DNA of 64,000 nt from Rhizobium jaguaris (GCF_003627755.1 NZ_CP032695.1:1550001-1614000); one strand, 5' to 3'. Positions 8,375 through 17,375 are shown, counted from the stretch's first letter. Program-made: numbers and translations. Notes: generated from the letters alone by a model not told the origin.

Positions 8375-8551
8375 TCAGCGTGTCTTTTCGACAGCCGCTT
8401 CCAATCTTCGTCGTGCCTCAGCCTTTACATCTGCCATAGACGCGTGCGCGCTTGGGCCGCTGGCCAAGCCTTCATTCACGAGGTCTCGCAATTCCTCTGT
8501 CGTGTAACCAAGCAAATCGCGCTGTTCCTTCCATTCACGGACTGAAGCCAT
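8375..8551 (-). CDS. Small antitoxin-like protein, orphan
   Basis: A 58-residue protein, MASVREWKEQRDLLGYTTEE at the start. The second half (LRDLVNEGLASGPSAHASMADVKAEARRRLEA) resembles the C-terminal toxin-binding arm of ParD-type antitoxins (EGLASGPS-like). The N-terminal half is not a clear ribbon-helix-helix. ATG 8551 has ggaga just upstream; ATG 8566 has none. No toxin frame follows, only a 10-codon fragment and a short tail ending at about 8315. It could be a solitary antitoxin or a remnant. Confidence 0.5.
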   Translation of the reverse strand: MASVREWKEQRDLLGYTTEELRDLVNEGLASGPSAHASMADVKAEARRRLEAAVEKTR

Positions 8552-8571
8552 CGTGTCTCCTGCCATGAAAG

Positions 8572-8600
8572 CGGATGGTATGCTTTTAGCATGCCATCCG
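8572..8600 (-). terminator. Hairpin after the sugar transporter operon
   Basis: An interrupted inverted repeat (ggatggtatgc / gcatgccatcc, one mismatch or G-U, plus a closing c-g pair) with a 5-nt loop lies 24 bp after the permease stop codon. There is no clear T-run on the minus strand, so termination is likely but unproven. Confidence 0.45.
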
Positions 8601-8623
8601 TGAGAGACTATTGTCGAATACCT

Positions 8624-9595
8624 TTAGAGACGCCGCCGCCGCAACTGATCGAAATAGACAATGACGATGATGAGTACGCCGGTGATGATGCGCTGCCAGA
8701 AGGAATTCACGTTCAGCAGATTGGCTCCGTTGTTGATGGTGGCGAGGATGAAGGCGCCGATCAGCGGGCCGTAGACGGAGCCGACTGCACCGAAAAGGCT
8801 GGTGCCGCCGATGACCGAGGAGGCGATGGCCTGCAATTCCCAGCCATCCGCCTGCGTTGCATTACCGATGGCGATGCGGGAGGCGAGCAGAACGCCGACG
8901 AAAGCGGCGCAGGTTCCCGACAGAATATAGGCGAGGTAGATCATCCAGGTGACGTTAACGCCGGAGAGACGCGCGGCTTCACGGTTCGAACCGACGGCGA
9001 AGAGATAGCGGCCCCAGCGGCTGAGATGCAGGAAGATGAAAGCCGGTATCGCCACCAGGATGACCATCCAGAACAGGCTCGGGATCCCTAGGAAATCGGA
9101 GACGGCGAAATTGGTGAAATCGTCATTGACGATATTGATCGTCGCGCCGTTCGTGATGAGCAAGCCAATACCACGCAAGGATGTCAGCGTCGCCAGCGTG
9201 ATGATGAAGGGCGGCAGGCCCATACGCACGATGCCGAAGGCGTGGAATGCGCCGATCAGCACGCCGAAGGCCAACGTAATGAGAATAGCTGCCGAGACCG
9301 GAAATCCGGCCTGCAGCAGCCAGGCGATAATCACAGTACAGAAGCCGACGATGGCGCCGACGGACAGATCAATGCCCGCCGTGATGATGACGAAGGTCTG
9401 GCCGAGGGCCAGGATCGCCGTCATCGAGCCCTGGCGCATCAGGTTGGTGATGTTGAGCGGCGTCCAGAACTTGTCGGTCCAGAAGCCCAGGACGATCCAA
9501 AGAGCAAGCAGGAGAAGGATCAGCGTCAAGCTGAAGAGGATGTTCATCTTGCGCCGCGGTGCGACGGTGGGGCCCTCTGTTGTATTCACGGCCAT
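8624..9595 (-). CDS. Sugar ABC transporter permease, RbsC type
   Basis: A 323-residue inner-membrane permease of the ribose/galactose-type importers (BPD_transp_2). The family signature AGIDLSVGAIVGF lies at about residues 72-84, with about nine helices in all. The C-terminal part has VIGGTSLFGAVGSVYGPLIGAF, the usual cytoplasmic coupling stretch. ATG 9595 follows gggagaag. It is the last of five genes in the operon (dehydratase, reductase, binding protein, ATPase, permease) and probably forms a homodimer with the ATPase at 9641-11191. Confidence 0.9.
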   Translation of the reverse strand: MAVNTTEGPTVAPRRKMNILFSLTLILLLLALWIVLGFWTDKFWTPLNITNLMRQGSMTAILALGQTFVIITAGIDLSVGAIVGFCTVIIAWLLQAGFPVSAAILITLAFGVLIGAFHAFGIVRMGLPPFIITLATLTSLRGIGLLITNGATINIVNDDFTNFAVSDFLGIPSLFWMVILVAIPAFIFLHLSRWGRYLFAVGSNREAARLSGVNVTWMIYLAYILSGTCAAFVGVLLASRIAIGNATQADGWELQAIASSVIGGTSLFGAVGSVYGPLIGAFILATINNGANLLNVNSFWQRIITGVLIIVIVYFDQLRRRRL

Positions 9596-9640
9596 TGTTC
9601 TTCTCCCAATTTCTATTCTTATCTTATTTGTCTTTGTCGT

Positions 9641-11191
9641 TCAGACGCCGATTGCCTCGCCGAGGACTTCCTCATGTGTGGCGGCGTGAAAATCATGGCT
9701 GGCGACGAGCTGGCCGCGGCGGAAGACATGGAGCCGGTCGGCGAGCTCGTAAACTTCCGGCAGATAGGACGAAATGACGATGATGCCCGCGCCATCCCGC
9801 AACAGCTTGGCAAACAACCGGTAGATTTCGGCCTTGGTACCGACATCGACGCCGACCGTCGGCTCATCGAAAATGAAGAGCTTGGCTCCGTAGCTCAGCC
9901 ATTTGCCGATGACGACCTTCTGCTGGTTGCCGCCCGACATCGCCGAAACAAGGACGCGCCGGCTCGGCGTCTTGATGCTGAGATCGCGGATCTGTTTGTC
10001 AGCATTGGCCGCTTCACCGCTGCGATTGATAACCGGCCCCTGGCTCAGCCGCTTGAACACCGGCAGATTGATGTTAAGCCCGATCGGCAGGTTGAGGCAT
10101 AGACCCTGGTCGCGGCGGCTCTCTGGCGCCAATGCAATGCCAAGCTCCATTGCATCACGCTCGCTGCGGATATCGACCTTGCGGCCCTGCCAATAGATTT
10201 CGCCAGCCGAGAGCGGCTGACGGCCGTAAAGCCCAAGTGCGAACTCGCTGCGCCCTGCGCCGATCAGCCCGTAGAGACCGACGATTTCACCGGCTTTGAC
10301 GCTCAGCGAGACGTTTTCGAAGCCGGGGCCGGAGAGGCCGCGGGTTTCCAGGATGGTGTCGCCGATCGGAATCTCTTCCTTGTGATAGATCTGCTCGATC
10401 GAACGGTTGATCATCAGCTTGATCAACTCGTCTTCGTTGGTCTCACTCACCTCGCGCGTGCCGACATGGGTGCCGTCGCGCAACACCGACACGCGGTTCG
10501 CCAGTTCAAAGACCTCTTCCATGCGGTGGCTAATATAGACGATAGTGACGCCTTCGCTCTGCAGACGGCGAATGAGCTTGAACAGCTGCGCCGATTCCTT
10601 GCGGGTGAGGTAGGCTGTCGGTTCGTCGAAGATCAGGAACTGCGTGCCGCGCATCGCGGCGCGGGCGGTGGCCACAAGCTGCTGCTGGCCAATGGTCAGT
10701 GAGCTCAGCAGCGCGCCGGCCGGCAGACCAAAGCCGAGGTCGTCGAGCACGGTCTGCCCCAGCTTCTCCATCTGCTTCTTGCGCATCAGCCCGAAGCGAT
10801 TGACCTCATCGCCAAGAAAAAGATTGGCCGCGACGGACAGGTGCGGGCAGAGCACGACCTCCTGATGCACGGCGTTGATGCCCCTGGCGATCGCCTCGTT
10901 CGGATTGGCAAGCGCGACCGGATGGCCGCACCAATATATCTCGCCTGCCGTCCTGGTTATGACGCCTGTCAGGAGCTTGATGAGGGTCGATTTACCGGCG
11001 CCGTTTTCGCCGACAATGGCGTGGATTTCGCCCGCAAGGAACGTGATCGACGCCGGCTTCAGCGCTTCGACATAGCCATAGAGCTTCTGCAGTCCCCTAA
11101 GCTCGAGGATGGGCGAACCCGTCGGAATACGGTTTGCTTCCGTCCGCACCGTGTCATCGTGCCGATGACTGATCTCTTCGAGGTTCGTCAT
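9641..11191 (-). CDS. Sugar ABC transporter ATPase, RbsA type (two nucleotide-binding domains)
   Basis: A 516-residue ATPase with tandem domains. The first has Walker A GENGAGKST (about residue 62), a signature variant LTIGQQQ and Walker B LIFDEPT. The second has a degenerate Walker A (GLIGAGRSE), signature MSGGNQQK and Walker B IFDEPTVGVD. One intact and one degenerate site is normal for the RbsA/MglA family. It should power import of the monosaccharide or sugar acid bound by the 11296-12285 protein. ATG 11191 follows gggagaag. Confidence 0.92.
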   Translation of the reverse strand: MTNLEEISHRHDDTVRTEANRIPTGSPILELRGLQKLYGYVEALKPASITFLAGEIHAIVGENGAGKSTLIKLLTGVITRTAGEIYWCGHPVALANPNEAIARGINAVHQEVVLCPHLSVAANLFLGDEVNRFGLMRKKQMEKLGQTVLDDLGFGLPAGALLSSLTIGQQQLVATARAAMRGTQFLIFDEPTAYLTRKESAQLFKLIRRLQSEGVTIVYISHRMEEVFELANRVSVLRDGTHVGTREVSETNEDELIKLMINRSIEQIYHKEEIPIGDTILETRGLSGPGFENVSLSVKAGEIVGLYGLIGAGRSEFALGLYGRQPLSAGEIYWQGRKVDIRSERDAMELGIALAPESRRDQGLCLNLPIGLNINLPVFKRLSQGPVINRSGEAANADKQIRDLSIKTPSRRVLVSAMSGGNQQKVVIGKWLSYGAKLFIFDEPTVGVDVGTKAEIYRLFAKLLRDGAGIIVISSYLPEVYELADRLHVFRRGQLVASHDFHAATHEEVLGEAIGV

Positions 11192-11295
11192 TGGGTCTTC
11201 TCCCTTCGCCGACCATTCGCTCGGTTTGCCTTCACGCAGACAGAGCCGGAATGAAAACAGGCCGCACCCGGTTTTCCAGGCGCGGCCTCAACTCG

Positions 11296-12285
11296 TTACT
11301 TGACCTTCGGATTGATCAGGGCGTTGATTTTCGGATCACTCATGTTGGCCTTGGTCACCAGGTTTGCGCCTGTGTCGACGTTAGCCTCGACCTTTTCCTT
11401 TTTGGAGGCGGCAAGTGCGGTCTTGATGCCGTCATAGCCCATGCGATAGGGATCCTGAACGACGAGGCCGGCGAGAACGCCAGACTTCAGGAAGCCGACA
11501 GTCTTGTCGTCATTATCGAAGCCGATGACCTTGATCTTGTCGCCGAGCTTGTTTTCGGCAATCGCCTGGCCGACACCTTGCGCCATGATGAGATTCGAGG
11601 CGAAGACGCCGACGAGCTTCGGATTGGCGGTGATCAGGTCCGTCATGATGTTGAGGCCGGTAGTGGCCTGACCGTCGGCATATTTATCGGCAACGACCTT
11701 GAGACCAGGATATTTGCTCTTGACCTCGTCCAGGAAGCCCTGGCGGCGCTGGTCGAGCGAGCCGACGCCCGGCAGGCTGGTGATGATGGCGACTTCGCCT
11801 TCTTCCTTGCCAGTCATGCCCTTGATCGCCGCGGCAAGACCGTCAGCGGCGATGCGGCCGCCGGCTGTGTTGTCGGTCGTCAGGAACGATACGAAGGCTT
11901 TGGAATCTGCGGCCGAGTCGATGCCGACCACCGGCACGGACTTGGCGGCTTCATCCACGGGCTTGCCGAGCGCTTTGCGTTCGGTCGGCGCAATCACGAC
12001 GGCGGCCGGTTTGCCGGCGACGGCGTTTTCGAGAATGCTGATCTGGCCGTTGATGTCGGATTCCGATTGAGCGCCGAGTTCCGGAACCTTGACGCCAAGA
12101 TCCTTGCCCGCCTGGCGGGCGCCGGCGAGAACGATCTGCCAATAGAACGACGTCGTGTCCTTGACGATGATCGGAATGGTCACATCAGCAGCGAAGGACT
12201 GCACCGGCATGGCGACTGCGATGATGGCCGCGCCGGCAAGACCGGCAAAAGTGCGGCGGGACAGAAGGGATTTGGCGATGTTCAT
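11296..12285 (-). CDS. Periplasmic sugar-binding protein of the RbsB type
   Basis: A 329-residue binding protein. The signal sequence (LLSRRTFAGLAGAAIIAVAMP, cut near SFA) contains an SRRTFAG stretch that could be Tat-type. The mature protein has the two-lobed Peripla_BP_4 pattern (SILENAVAGKPAAVVIAPTE, VPVVGIDSAAD, TDNTAGGRIAADGL, GVFASNLIMAQGV, KVIGFDNDD, QDPYRMGYDG). The sugar is not known; the neighbouring dehydratase suggests a hexuronate-related or deoxy sugar. ATG 12285 follows gaggaga. A 183-bp gap to the preceding reductase holds a 7-bp hairpin at 12350-12372, possibly a processing site that lifts expression of this gene. Confidence 0.9.
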   Translation of the reverse strand: MNIAKSLLSRRTFAGLAGAAIIAVAMPVQSFAADVTIPIIVKDTTSFYWQIVLAGARQAGKDLGVKVPELGAQSESDINGQISILENAVAGKPAAVVIAPTERKALGKPVDEAAKSVPVVGIDSAADSKAFVSFLTTDNTAGGRIAADGLAAAIKGMTGKEEGEVAIITSLPGVGSLDQRRQGFLDEVKSKYPGLKVVADKYADGQATTGLNIMTDLITANPKLVGVFASNLIMAQGVGQAIAENKLGDKIKVIGFDNDDKTVGFLKSGVLAGLVVQDPYRMGYDGIKTALAASKKEKVEANVDTGANLVTKANMSDPKINALINPKVK

Positions 12286-12468
12286 TGATTTCTCCTCTCA
12301 ACGCGCTCTGCTCCTGCACACCGGCCGTTGAACGCTTGCGGCTCGGTATCGTGAGCACCTGATGGGCTCACGCATCGCGGAGCGGCACGGAACCACCCCC
12401 GCCAAAACAGGCTTTCCTCCTCTTCGAAGCCGCCTCTCGCGACGGCCCGATAGCTCCTTATCTCTCTT

Positions 12469-13488
12469 TCAAACCCGAACCGCCTCGTCTCCAAACGGTG
12501 GCGCAACCAGTGTCAATCCTTCGAATTCCGCATAAAGGCTGGCCGGAAGCTCAGGCTCCACAAGCTGCATATTGCGGATGAGGCTTGCCGCTTTCGCCGT
12601 CCCGATCAGCACAGAAGCCACGGACGGGTGGCGAAGCGGAAACTGAATTGCCGGCGCGGCAAGGGGCAGGCCATGGCGGCGGGCGATATCCTCCATCGCC
12701 CCGACCTTCGCCAGAATATCCGCTGTCGCCGGAACATAGTCGAAATGCGCGCCGGGCACAGGACCGGTCGCGAGAATGCCGGAATTGAAGACGCCACCCA
12801 CGACAAGCGACGTGCCTTTTTTCTCGCAAAGCGGCAGCAGCTCGGCCAGGGCCGAACGGTCGAGCAGGGTATAGCGGCCAGCCAGCAGGATGCAGTCGAT
12901 ATCGGCTTCACGCATGACGTCGAGGCACACGGGGACTTCGTTGACGCCGAGGCCGTAGGCCTTGATCGCGCCCGACGACTTCAGCTCATCCAATGCCTTC
13001 AGTCCGGAACCAAGGAGTTGGCCGAGGTAGTGTTCATTCAGCGCCTTGCCGTGCGTATAACCGCCGATATCGTGAACATAGAGAATGTCGATACGGTTGA
13101 GGCCGAGGCGGGCATAGCTGAACTCCACCGACCGCATGATGCCGTCATAGGAATAGTCGTAATCCGCATCGAAGGGCAGGGGATCGACATAGCCGTAGTT
13201 CGGCACCTTGTCGCTCGGAACAGGCCGCATCAATCGCCCGACCTTGGTTGACAGAATATAGCTGTCTTCCGGTTGATCGCGCAGGAAATCGCCGACGCGG
13301 CGTTCACCAAGACCGAAGCCATACCAAGGCGCAACATCGAAATAGCGGATGCCGCTATCCCACGCCGCTTGCAGGGTTCCCATGGCCTGGTCGCGAGGGC
13401 AGGCGCGGTAAAGACCGCCGAGCGCTGCGGCCCCGAAACTGATTTCGGTGACCTCGAGGTTCGTCCTGCCGATTCTTCTCCTCTTCAT
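12469..13488 (-). CDS. Aldo/keto reductase, aldose dehydrogenase type
   Basis: A 339-residue NAD(P)-dependent aldo/keto reductase. The catalytic tetrad is visible: Asp and Tyr in FDVAPWYGFGLGE, Lys in STKVGR and His in LYVHDIGG. Overall it resembles L-fucose or D-threo-aldose 1-dehydrogenases, which oxidise a sugar to its lactone. With the UxaA-type dehydratase next to it, it would supply the sugar acid. ATG 13488 has gggagagg upstream; ATG 13554 lies further up without a ribosome site and is rejected. It starts 90 bp after the dehydratase stop. Confidence 0.85.
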   Translation of the reverse strand: MKRRRIGRTNLEVTEISFGAAALGGLYRACPRDQAMGTLQAAWDSGIRYFDVAPWYGFGLGERRVGDFLRDQPEDSYILSTKVGRLMRPVPSDKVPNYGYVDPLPFDADYDYSYDGIMRSVEFSYARLGLNRIDILYVHDIGGYTHGKALNEHYLGQLLGSGLKALDELKSSGAIKAYGLGVNEVPVCLDVMREADIDCILLAGRYTLLDRSALAELLPLCEKKGTSLVVGGVFNSGILATGPVPGAHFDYVPATADILAKVGAMEDIARRHGLPLAAPAIQFPLRHPSVASVLIGTAKAASLIRNMQLVEPELPASLYAEFEGLTLVAPPFGDEAVRV

Positions 13489-13578
13489 CACCTCTCCCTT
13501 GTGATGATTGGTCGATCGGTTCCGCCGTACTTGGCTCATCGGCGAGCCGGGCACGGCGGCATGACATGCACTGTTTAT

Positions 13579-15084
13579 CTAGAGCGTCGCTCCGAGATGC
13601 CAGGGCACAAACTCGTTATCGCCGTAGCCGAAGGCTTCGCTTTTCGTCTTCTTGCCAGATGCGATCTCGATGATCAGTTCGAAGATCTCACGGCCCTTGC
13701 CCGATATCGTTGCCTCACCGGTCGCAATGGTACCGCAATCGATGTCCATGTCTTCTTCCATGGATTGGTAAAGCGCCGAATTGCTCGACAGCTTGAACGA
13801 CGGCGCCGGACGTGAGCCGAAACAGCTGCCGCGGCCGGTCGTAAAGGCGATCATGTTCGCACCACCTGCCACCTGACCCGTCGCGGAGACCGGATCATAG
13901 CCGGGCGTGTCCATAAAGACGAGCCCGTGGTCCGTTACCCGTTCGGCGTAGCTGTAGACGGCGGTCAACGGCGACCGTCCGCCTTTGGCGACCGCGCCCA
14001 GCGATTTCTCCAGAATGGTCGTCAACCCGCCACGCTTGTTGCCGGGCGAAGGATTATTGTCCAGTGACGCGCCGTGCAGGGCAACGTACTTTTCCCACCA
14101 CTCGATTTTTGCATCGAGCTTGGCGGCAACCGCGTCATTGATCGCACGGCTGCGCAGCAAATGTTCGGCGCCATAGATTTCCGAGGTCTCGGACAGGATC
14201 GCCGTGCCGCCGGCCGCCGCCAGCAGGTCGGCGGCAGCCCCCAGCGCCGGATTGGCGGTGATGCCGGAAAAACCGTCCGAGCCGCCGCATTGCAGGCCGA
14301 TGACGATTTCGCTGATCGAGATCGGTTGGCGACGCGCCTGCCCGACTTCCTCGGCGATCTCCTTTAGCACACCCATGGCAAGGGCTACGGCGCGGCGTGA
14401 GCCGCCGGCATCCTGGATATTGAAATGCCGCTTGCTGGCGCCCGCGCCGCTCTGGCCATAAAGCGTGAGCTGGTTGACTTCGCAGCCGAGTCCGATCATC
14501 AGCACGCCACCGAAATTGACGTGACGCGTATAACCGGCAAGCGTGCGGTGCAATGTCTGCATGCCGTCGCCGGTCGAGCTCATGCCGCAGCCCTGGTCAT
14601 GAACGATCGGTACGAAACCGTCGATTCCGTCGTAATGCGGCAGGAGCGTACGGTTTGCCTCTTCCGCAATGGCGCGGCAAACCGTGGTGGAACAGTTCAC
14701 GCTGGCGATGATACCGATATAGTTACGCGTCGCGGCACGGCCGTCGGCGCGGCGATATCCCATGAACGTTCGAGCCTTGTCGGCCTCTGTCGCCGCTTCC
14801 GGCGCCGTATTGGCGGTCGCCGCCAGACGATCATTTTCGAAGTGCAGGTTATGGCTGTGGACGTGATCGCCGGGCTTTACCTCGGCTGTCGTGCGGCCAA
14901 TGGCCTGGCCGTATTTCACGACAGGCATGCCGATGGCGATGTCGCGAATCGCGAATTTATGACCGGGATCGATCTTGTCTCTTGTCAAAACACCGTCGAC
15001 GACTGTGGTACCCGCCGCAATCGCCGCCGTCGCCACCGCGACATTGTCGCCTTCCGACAGAAGGATCCAAGGTTGGCTGTTCAA
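13579..15084 (-). CDS. UxaA-family sugar-acid dehydratase (altronate dehydratase type)
   Basis: A 501-residue iron-dependent dehydratase with both standard parts: an N-terminal SAF domain (WILLSEGDNVAVATAAI ... PGDHVHSHNL) and the catalytic domain. Family phrases include DQGCGMSSTGDGMQTLHRTL, LQCGGSDGFSGITANPALG, PSPGNKRGGLTTILEKSLGA and FTTGRGSCFG. The family removes water from D-altronate or related sugar acids to give 2-keto-3-deoxy products; the exact substrate is unknown. The start codon is TTG (15084), with gggagagg just upstream. It is the first gene of the sugar operon and diverges from the GntR gene. Confidence 0.88.
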   Translation of the reverse strand: MNSQPWILLSEGDNVAVATAAIAAGTTVVDGVLTRDKIDPGHKFAIRDIAIGMPVVKYGQAIGRTTAEVKPGDHVHSHNLHFENDRLAATANTAPEAATEADKARTFMGYRRADGRAATRNYIGIIASVNCSTTVCRAIAEEANRTLLPHYDGIDGFVPIVHDQGCGMSSTGDGMQTLHRTLAGYTRHVNFGGVLMIGLGCEVNQLTLYGQSGAGASKRHFNIQDAGGSRRAVALAMGVLKEIAEEVGQARRQPISISEIVIGLQCGGSDGFSGITANPALGAAADLLAAAGGTAILSETSEIYGAEHLLRSRAINDAVAAKLDAKIEWWEKYVALHGASLDNNPSPGNKRGGLTTILEKSLGAVAKGGRSPLTAVYSYAERVTDHGLVFMDTPGYDPVSATGQVAGGANMIAFTTGRGSCFGSRPAPSFKLSSNSALYQSMEEDMDIDCGTIATGEATISGKGREIFELIIEIASGKKTKSEAFGYGDNEFVPWHLGATL

Positions 15085-15336
15085 TGTCCTCTCCCTGAAC
15101 GATCTTGCTTTTCAGCGTTCGCCAGACAGGCCATCGCCGATTGATTTTGTTTTTTATCTACAATAAACATTTTAGTGTCAACGAGGAAATCGCTGGTCGC
15201 TCTGGGAGGAGGTCGGCGCGAAAGGCGTGGACGCGATCACCATGCAATCGGCAGTATTTCCGAATTTGACTGCCATTCGCGCATGGTTCAGAGATCGCCG
15301 CCGACGCGGAGCTGCGGACTATAAGCGAGGGGGAAA
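15085..15336. promoter_or_regulatory. Divergent promoter/operator region, dehydratase operon versus GntR gene
   Basis: No gene is seen here. An AT-rich block at 15143-15175 carries a small palindrome tttat-N5-ataaa (15153-15167), a plausible operator for the GntR-type regulator. It would overlap the leftward promoter of the sugar operon. This is a pattern-based guess. Confidence 0.45.
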
Positions 15337-16263
15337 ATGGCGAGACAAAACACGCTCTTCAAGGATGCGTACAATCGCTACGTGGCCGGTCTGAAGCCCG
15401 ACGCTGCCTTGCCGACCGAGCCTGAAATCGCCGCCGAGCTCGGCATCAGCCGCAGCACGGCGCGCGCCATTCTCCTGCGTCTAAGTGACGCTGGCATCAT
15501 CCGCTGGAACAAGCGGGAAAAGATCGTGCTGCGCCAGCCGACCGAAGCCGATTTCTTTCCGGAGGAAGAAACCAATTCGCTGCACGACATCATCGAGCGT
15601 AGCTTCATGCTGCGGATCCTCTCCGACGAAGCGCAGCCCGGCATGCAGATCAACGAGCTGGAATTGGCGCGCGAAATCGGCACGGGGACCTCGGTGGTGC
15701 GCGAATTCCTCATCCGTTTCAGCCGTTTCGGCTTGATCGAAAAGCGGCCGAACAGCCATTGGATCTTGAAGGGCTTTACCAGCGAGTTTGCTCTGGAACT
15801 TGCCGAGGTGCGCGAAATGTTCGAGCTGCACTCGGCCACGGAGTTCGGGCGCCTGCCGGCCGAGCATCCTGCCTGGACCGCTCTGGCGGCCATCAAGCAG
15901 GCACATTACGACCTGCAGGATGATTTCGATAAGCGCTATCGTGATTTTTCGCAGCTCGACGAGCGCTTCCACCTTCTCATTCACCGTGCCTCGAACAATC
16001 GCTTCATCGCCGATTTCTACGATGCGATCGCGATCGTCTTCCACTATCATTATCAGTGGAACAAGGCTTTTGCCCGCGAGCGCAATTCCCGCGCCATCGT
16101 TGAGCATCTCGACTATATCGAAGCGTTGCAGTCCCGCGATCCGGCGCGGATCGACAGGGCCTGCCGCACGCATTTGGCCTCAGCGCGACAGACGCTGCTG
16201 CAATCCATTCCGCAGAATACGAGCGAGGTTGTCAATTCAAACGCTCAGAACATCCGAGCCTAA
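15337..16263 (+). CDS. GntR/FadR-type regulator with two winged-helix domains
   Basis: A 308-residue repressor-like protein. The usual GntR protein has one DNA-binding domain; this has two in a row. The first (residues 1-67) contains LPTEPEIAAELGISRSTARAILLRLSDAGII. The second (about 80-148) contains ELELAREIGTGTSVVREFLIRFSRFGLIEKR. A FCD ligand-binding domain (about 150-295) has the metal/ligand residues in LDERFHLLIHRASNNRF and EHLDYIEAL. It likely controls the divergent sugar operon in response to a sugar acid. ATG 15337 follows aggggg. Confidence 0.88.
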   Translation: MARQNTLFKDAYNRYVAGLKPDAALPTEPEIAAELGISRSTARAILLRLSDAGIIRWNKREKIVLRQPTEADFFPEEETNSLHDIIERSFMLRILSDEAQPGMQINELELAREIGTGTSVVREFLIRFSRFGLIEKRPNSHWILKGFTSEFALELAEVREMFELHSATEFGRLPAEHPAWTALAAIKQAHYDLQDDFDKRYRDFSQLDERFHLLIHRASNNRFIADFYDAIAIVFHYHYQWNKAFARERNSRAIVEHLDYIEALQSRDPARIDRACRTHLASARQTLLQSIPQNTSEVVNSNAQNIRA

Positions 16264-16269
16264 AACATA

Positions 16270-16305
16270 TTTCGCCAGCGCCGCGTTTAAACGGCACCGG
16301 CGAAA
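16270..16305. terminator. Interrupted hairpin between convergent regulator genes
   Basis: A stem tttcgcc / ggcgaaa encloses a second stem gccg / cggc, separated by matching 3-nt internal loops. It begins 6 bp after the GntR stop and lies before the LuxR-type stop, so it may serve both strands. No long T-run. Confidence 0.45.
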
Positions 16306-16328
16306 GCTTGCTGACACCGAGATCGGTT

Positions 16329-17096
16329 TTATCTCACGAATTCCCTGATCTTATAGGCGACTTCCGTCCGGTTCGTCGCATTCAGTTTCTTCATGATGTT
16401 GCGGATGTGTACTTTGACCGTGCTCTCGCAAAGGTCCATTTCATAGGCAATGATCTTATTTGCCTTGCCGCGCCGAAGAGCTTCGGCGACGACGACTTCA
16501 CGCGGCGTAAACAGACTGTCGGCACAACGGGTTCCGCTGGTCACGGAGGCGATGACCTCCTTGGCTGCCAGAATGCTACTTGCCGGCACGAATACGCCGC
16601 CTGCACGTGCGAGAGCCACGGCCTCCGCGGCGACATTGATCCCGACGCTGGTCGGAATGTAACCGCGAGCGCCGCATTCCAGCGCCTTGAGAAGTTGCGC
16701 GAGCTCGTCGCTTTCGGCCCCGACGATGACGGGGCTAGCCTTGAACCTCTCCGCGAGGGCGGAGATTTTATCGCTGACGTCTGCATCCGAAACCTTGCGT
16801 CCGCCGATCATGAAAAGAATCGCGGATGGTTCGCTTTGCGTACGGCGCTTCTGCCATTCCTCGAATGACCCGACGGTGACGATATTCATGTTCTCGTCAT
16901 ATTCCGTCAGGCTCCGGGACAGGCATTCCCTGTCCAGGGCGCGTGCATCGATTAGCAGAAGATAGTCCTCGCATTCGTCGGTGCTGGCCGCGCTTGCCGC
17001 GGTGAAAGCCCGCAATGAATCCGATGCTCGGACTGAAATAAGACGGGTTGCAGTTTCTGTTCCAAATTTCTCATTCGCTAAAGACTGTCTGTCCAT
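16329..17096 (-). CDS. LuxR/NarL-type regulator with degenerate receiver domain
   Basis: A 255-residue regulator. The C terminus is a clear LuxR-type helix-turn-helix (LFTPREVVVAEALRRGKANKIIAYEMDLCESTVKVHIRNIMKKLNATNR, residues about 193-241). The N-terminal 140 residues have a receiver-like layout (YLLLIDARALDR ... GARGYIPTSV). The phospho-accepting Asp is missing (ILFMIGG where LxLDxxxP is expected), and so is the conserved Lys. It is therefore unlikely to be controlled by ordinary phosphorylation. Its place next to EPS genes suggests control of EPS or surface functions; the target is unknown. aaggag precedes ATG 17096. Confidence 0.82.
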   Translation of the reverse strand: MDRQSLANEKFGTETATRLISVRASDSLRAFTAASAASTDECEDYLLLIDARALDRECLSRSLTEYDENMNIVTVGSFEEWQKRRTQSEPSAILFMIGGRKVSDADVSDKISALAERFKASPVIVGAESDELAQLLKALECGARGYIPTSVGINVAAEAVALARAGGVFVPASSILAAKEVIASVTSGTRCADSLFTPREVVVAEALRRGKANKIIAYEMDLCESTVKVHIRNIMKKLNATNRTEVAYKIREFVR

Positions 17097-17351
17097 GGCC
17101 GTTACTCCTTACTCCACACTTGGCCTCTATTCTTTCGAATTCATGAGAATAGGTAATATTTCAAAGTAACTGAATATATACGCTGAACCAAACCGACGGA
17201 ATTCGCTTTGATGCATAGCATTACCCCTGTTTTCGATTTGAAATTTACCTGATTACAAAATCGATATTCGCTGATTCTGTTTATGTCGACATTAACATAT
17301 GTTAATAAGATCTAAAAATCTTCGCCTCACGATTGTTTTCGACTTGAAACA
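17097..17351 (-). promoter_or_regulatory. AT-rich upstream region of the LuxR-type gene with a 16-bp palindrome
   Basis: No gene is seen. A perfect palindrome, attaacatatgttaat, lies at 17291-17306 about 195 bp before the LuxR-type start. Such a dyad is a likely protein-binding site. The whole stretch is much richer in AT than the flanking genes. Confidence 0.4.
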
Positions 17352-17369
17352 ACGCGAGTGCGCTCGCGT
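17352..17369 (-). terminator. Hairpin terminator of the Crp-type gene
   Basis: Perfect 7-bp GC-rich stem (acgcgag / ctcgcgt) with a 4-nt loop, 7 bp after the Crp-type stop codon. On the minus strand it is followed by tgtttc, a short T-rich tail. Confidence 0.5.
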
Positions 17370-17375
17370 CACTTC

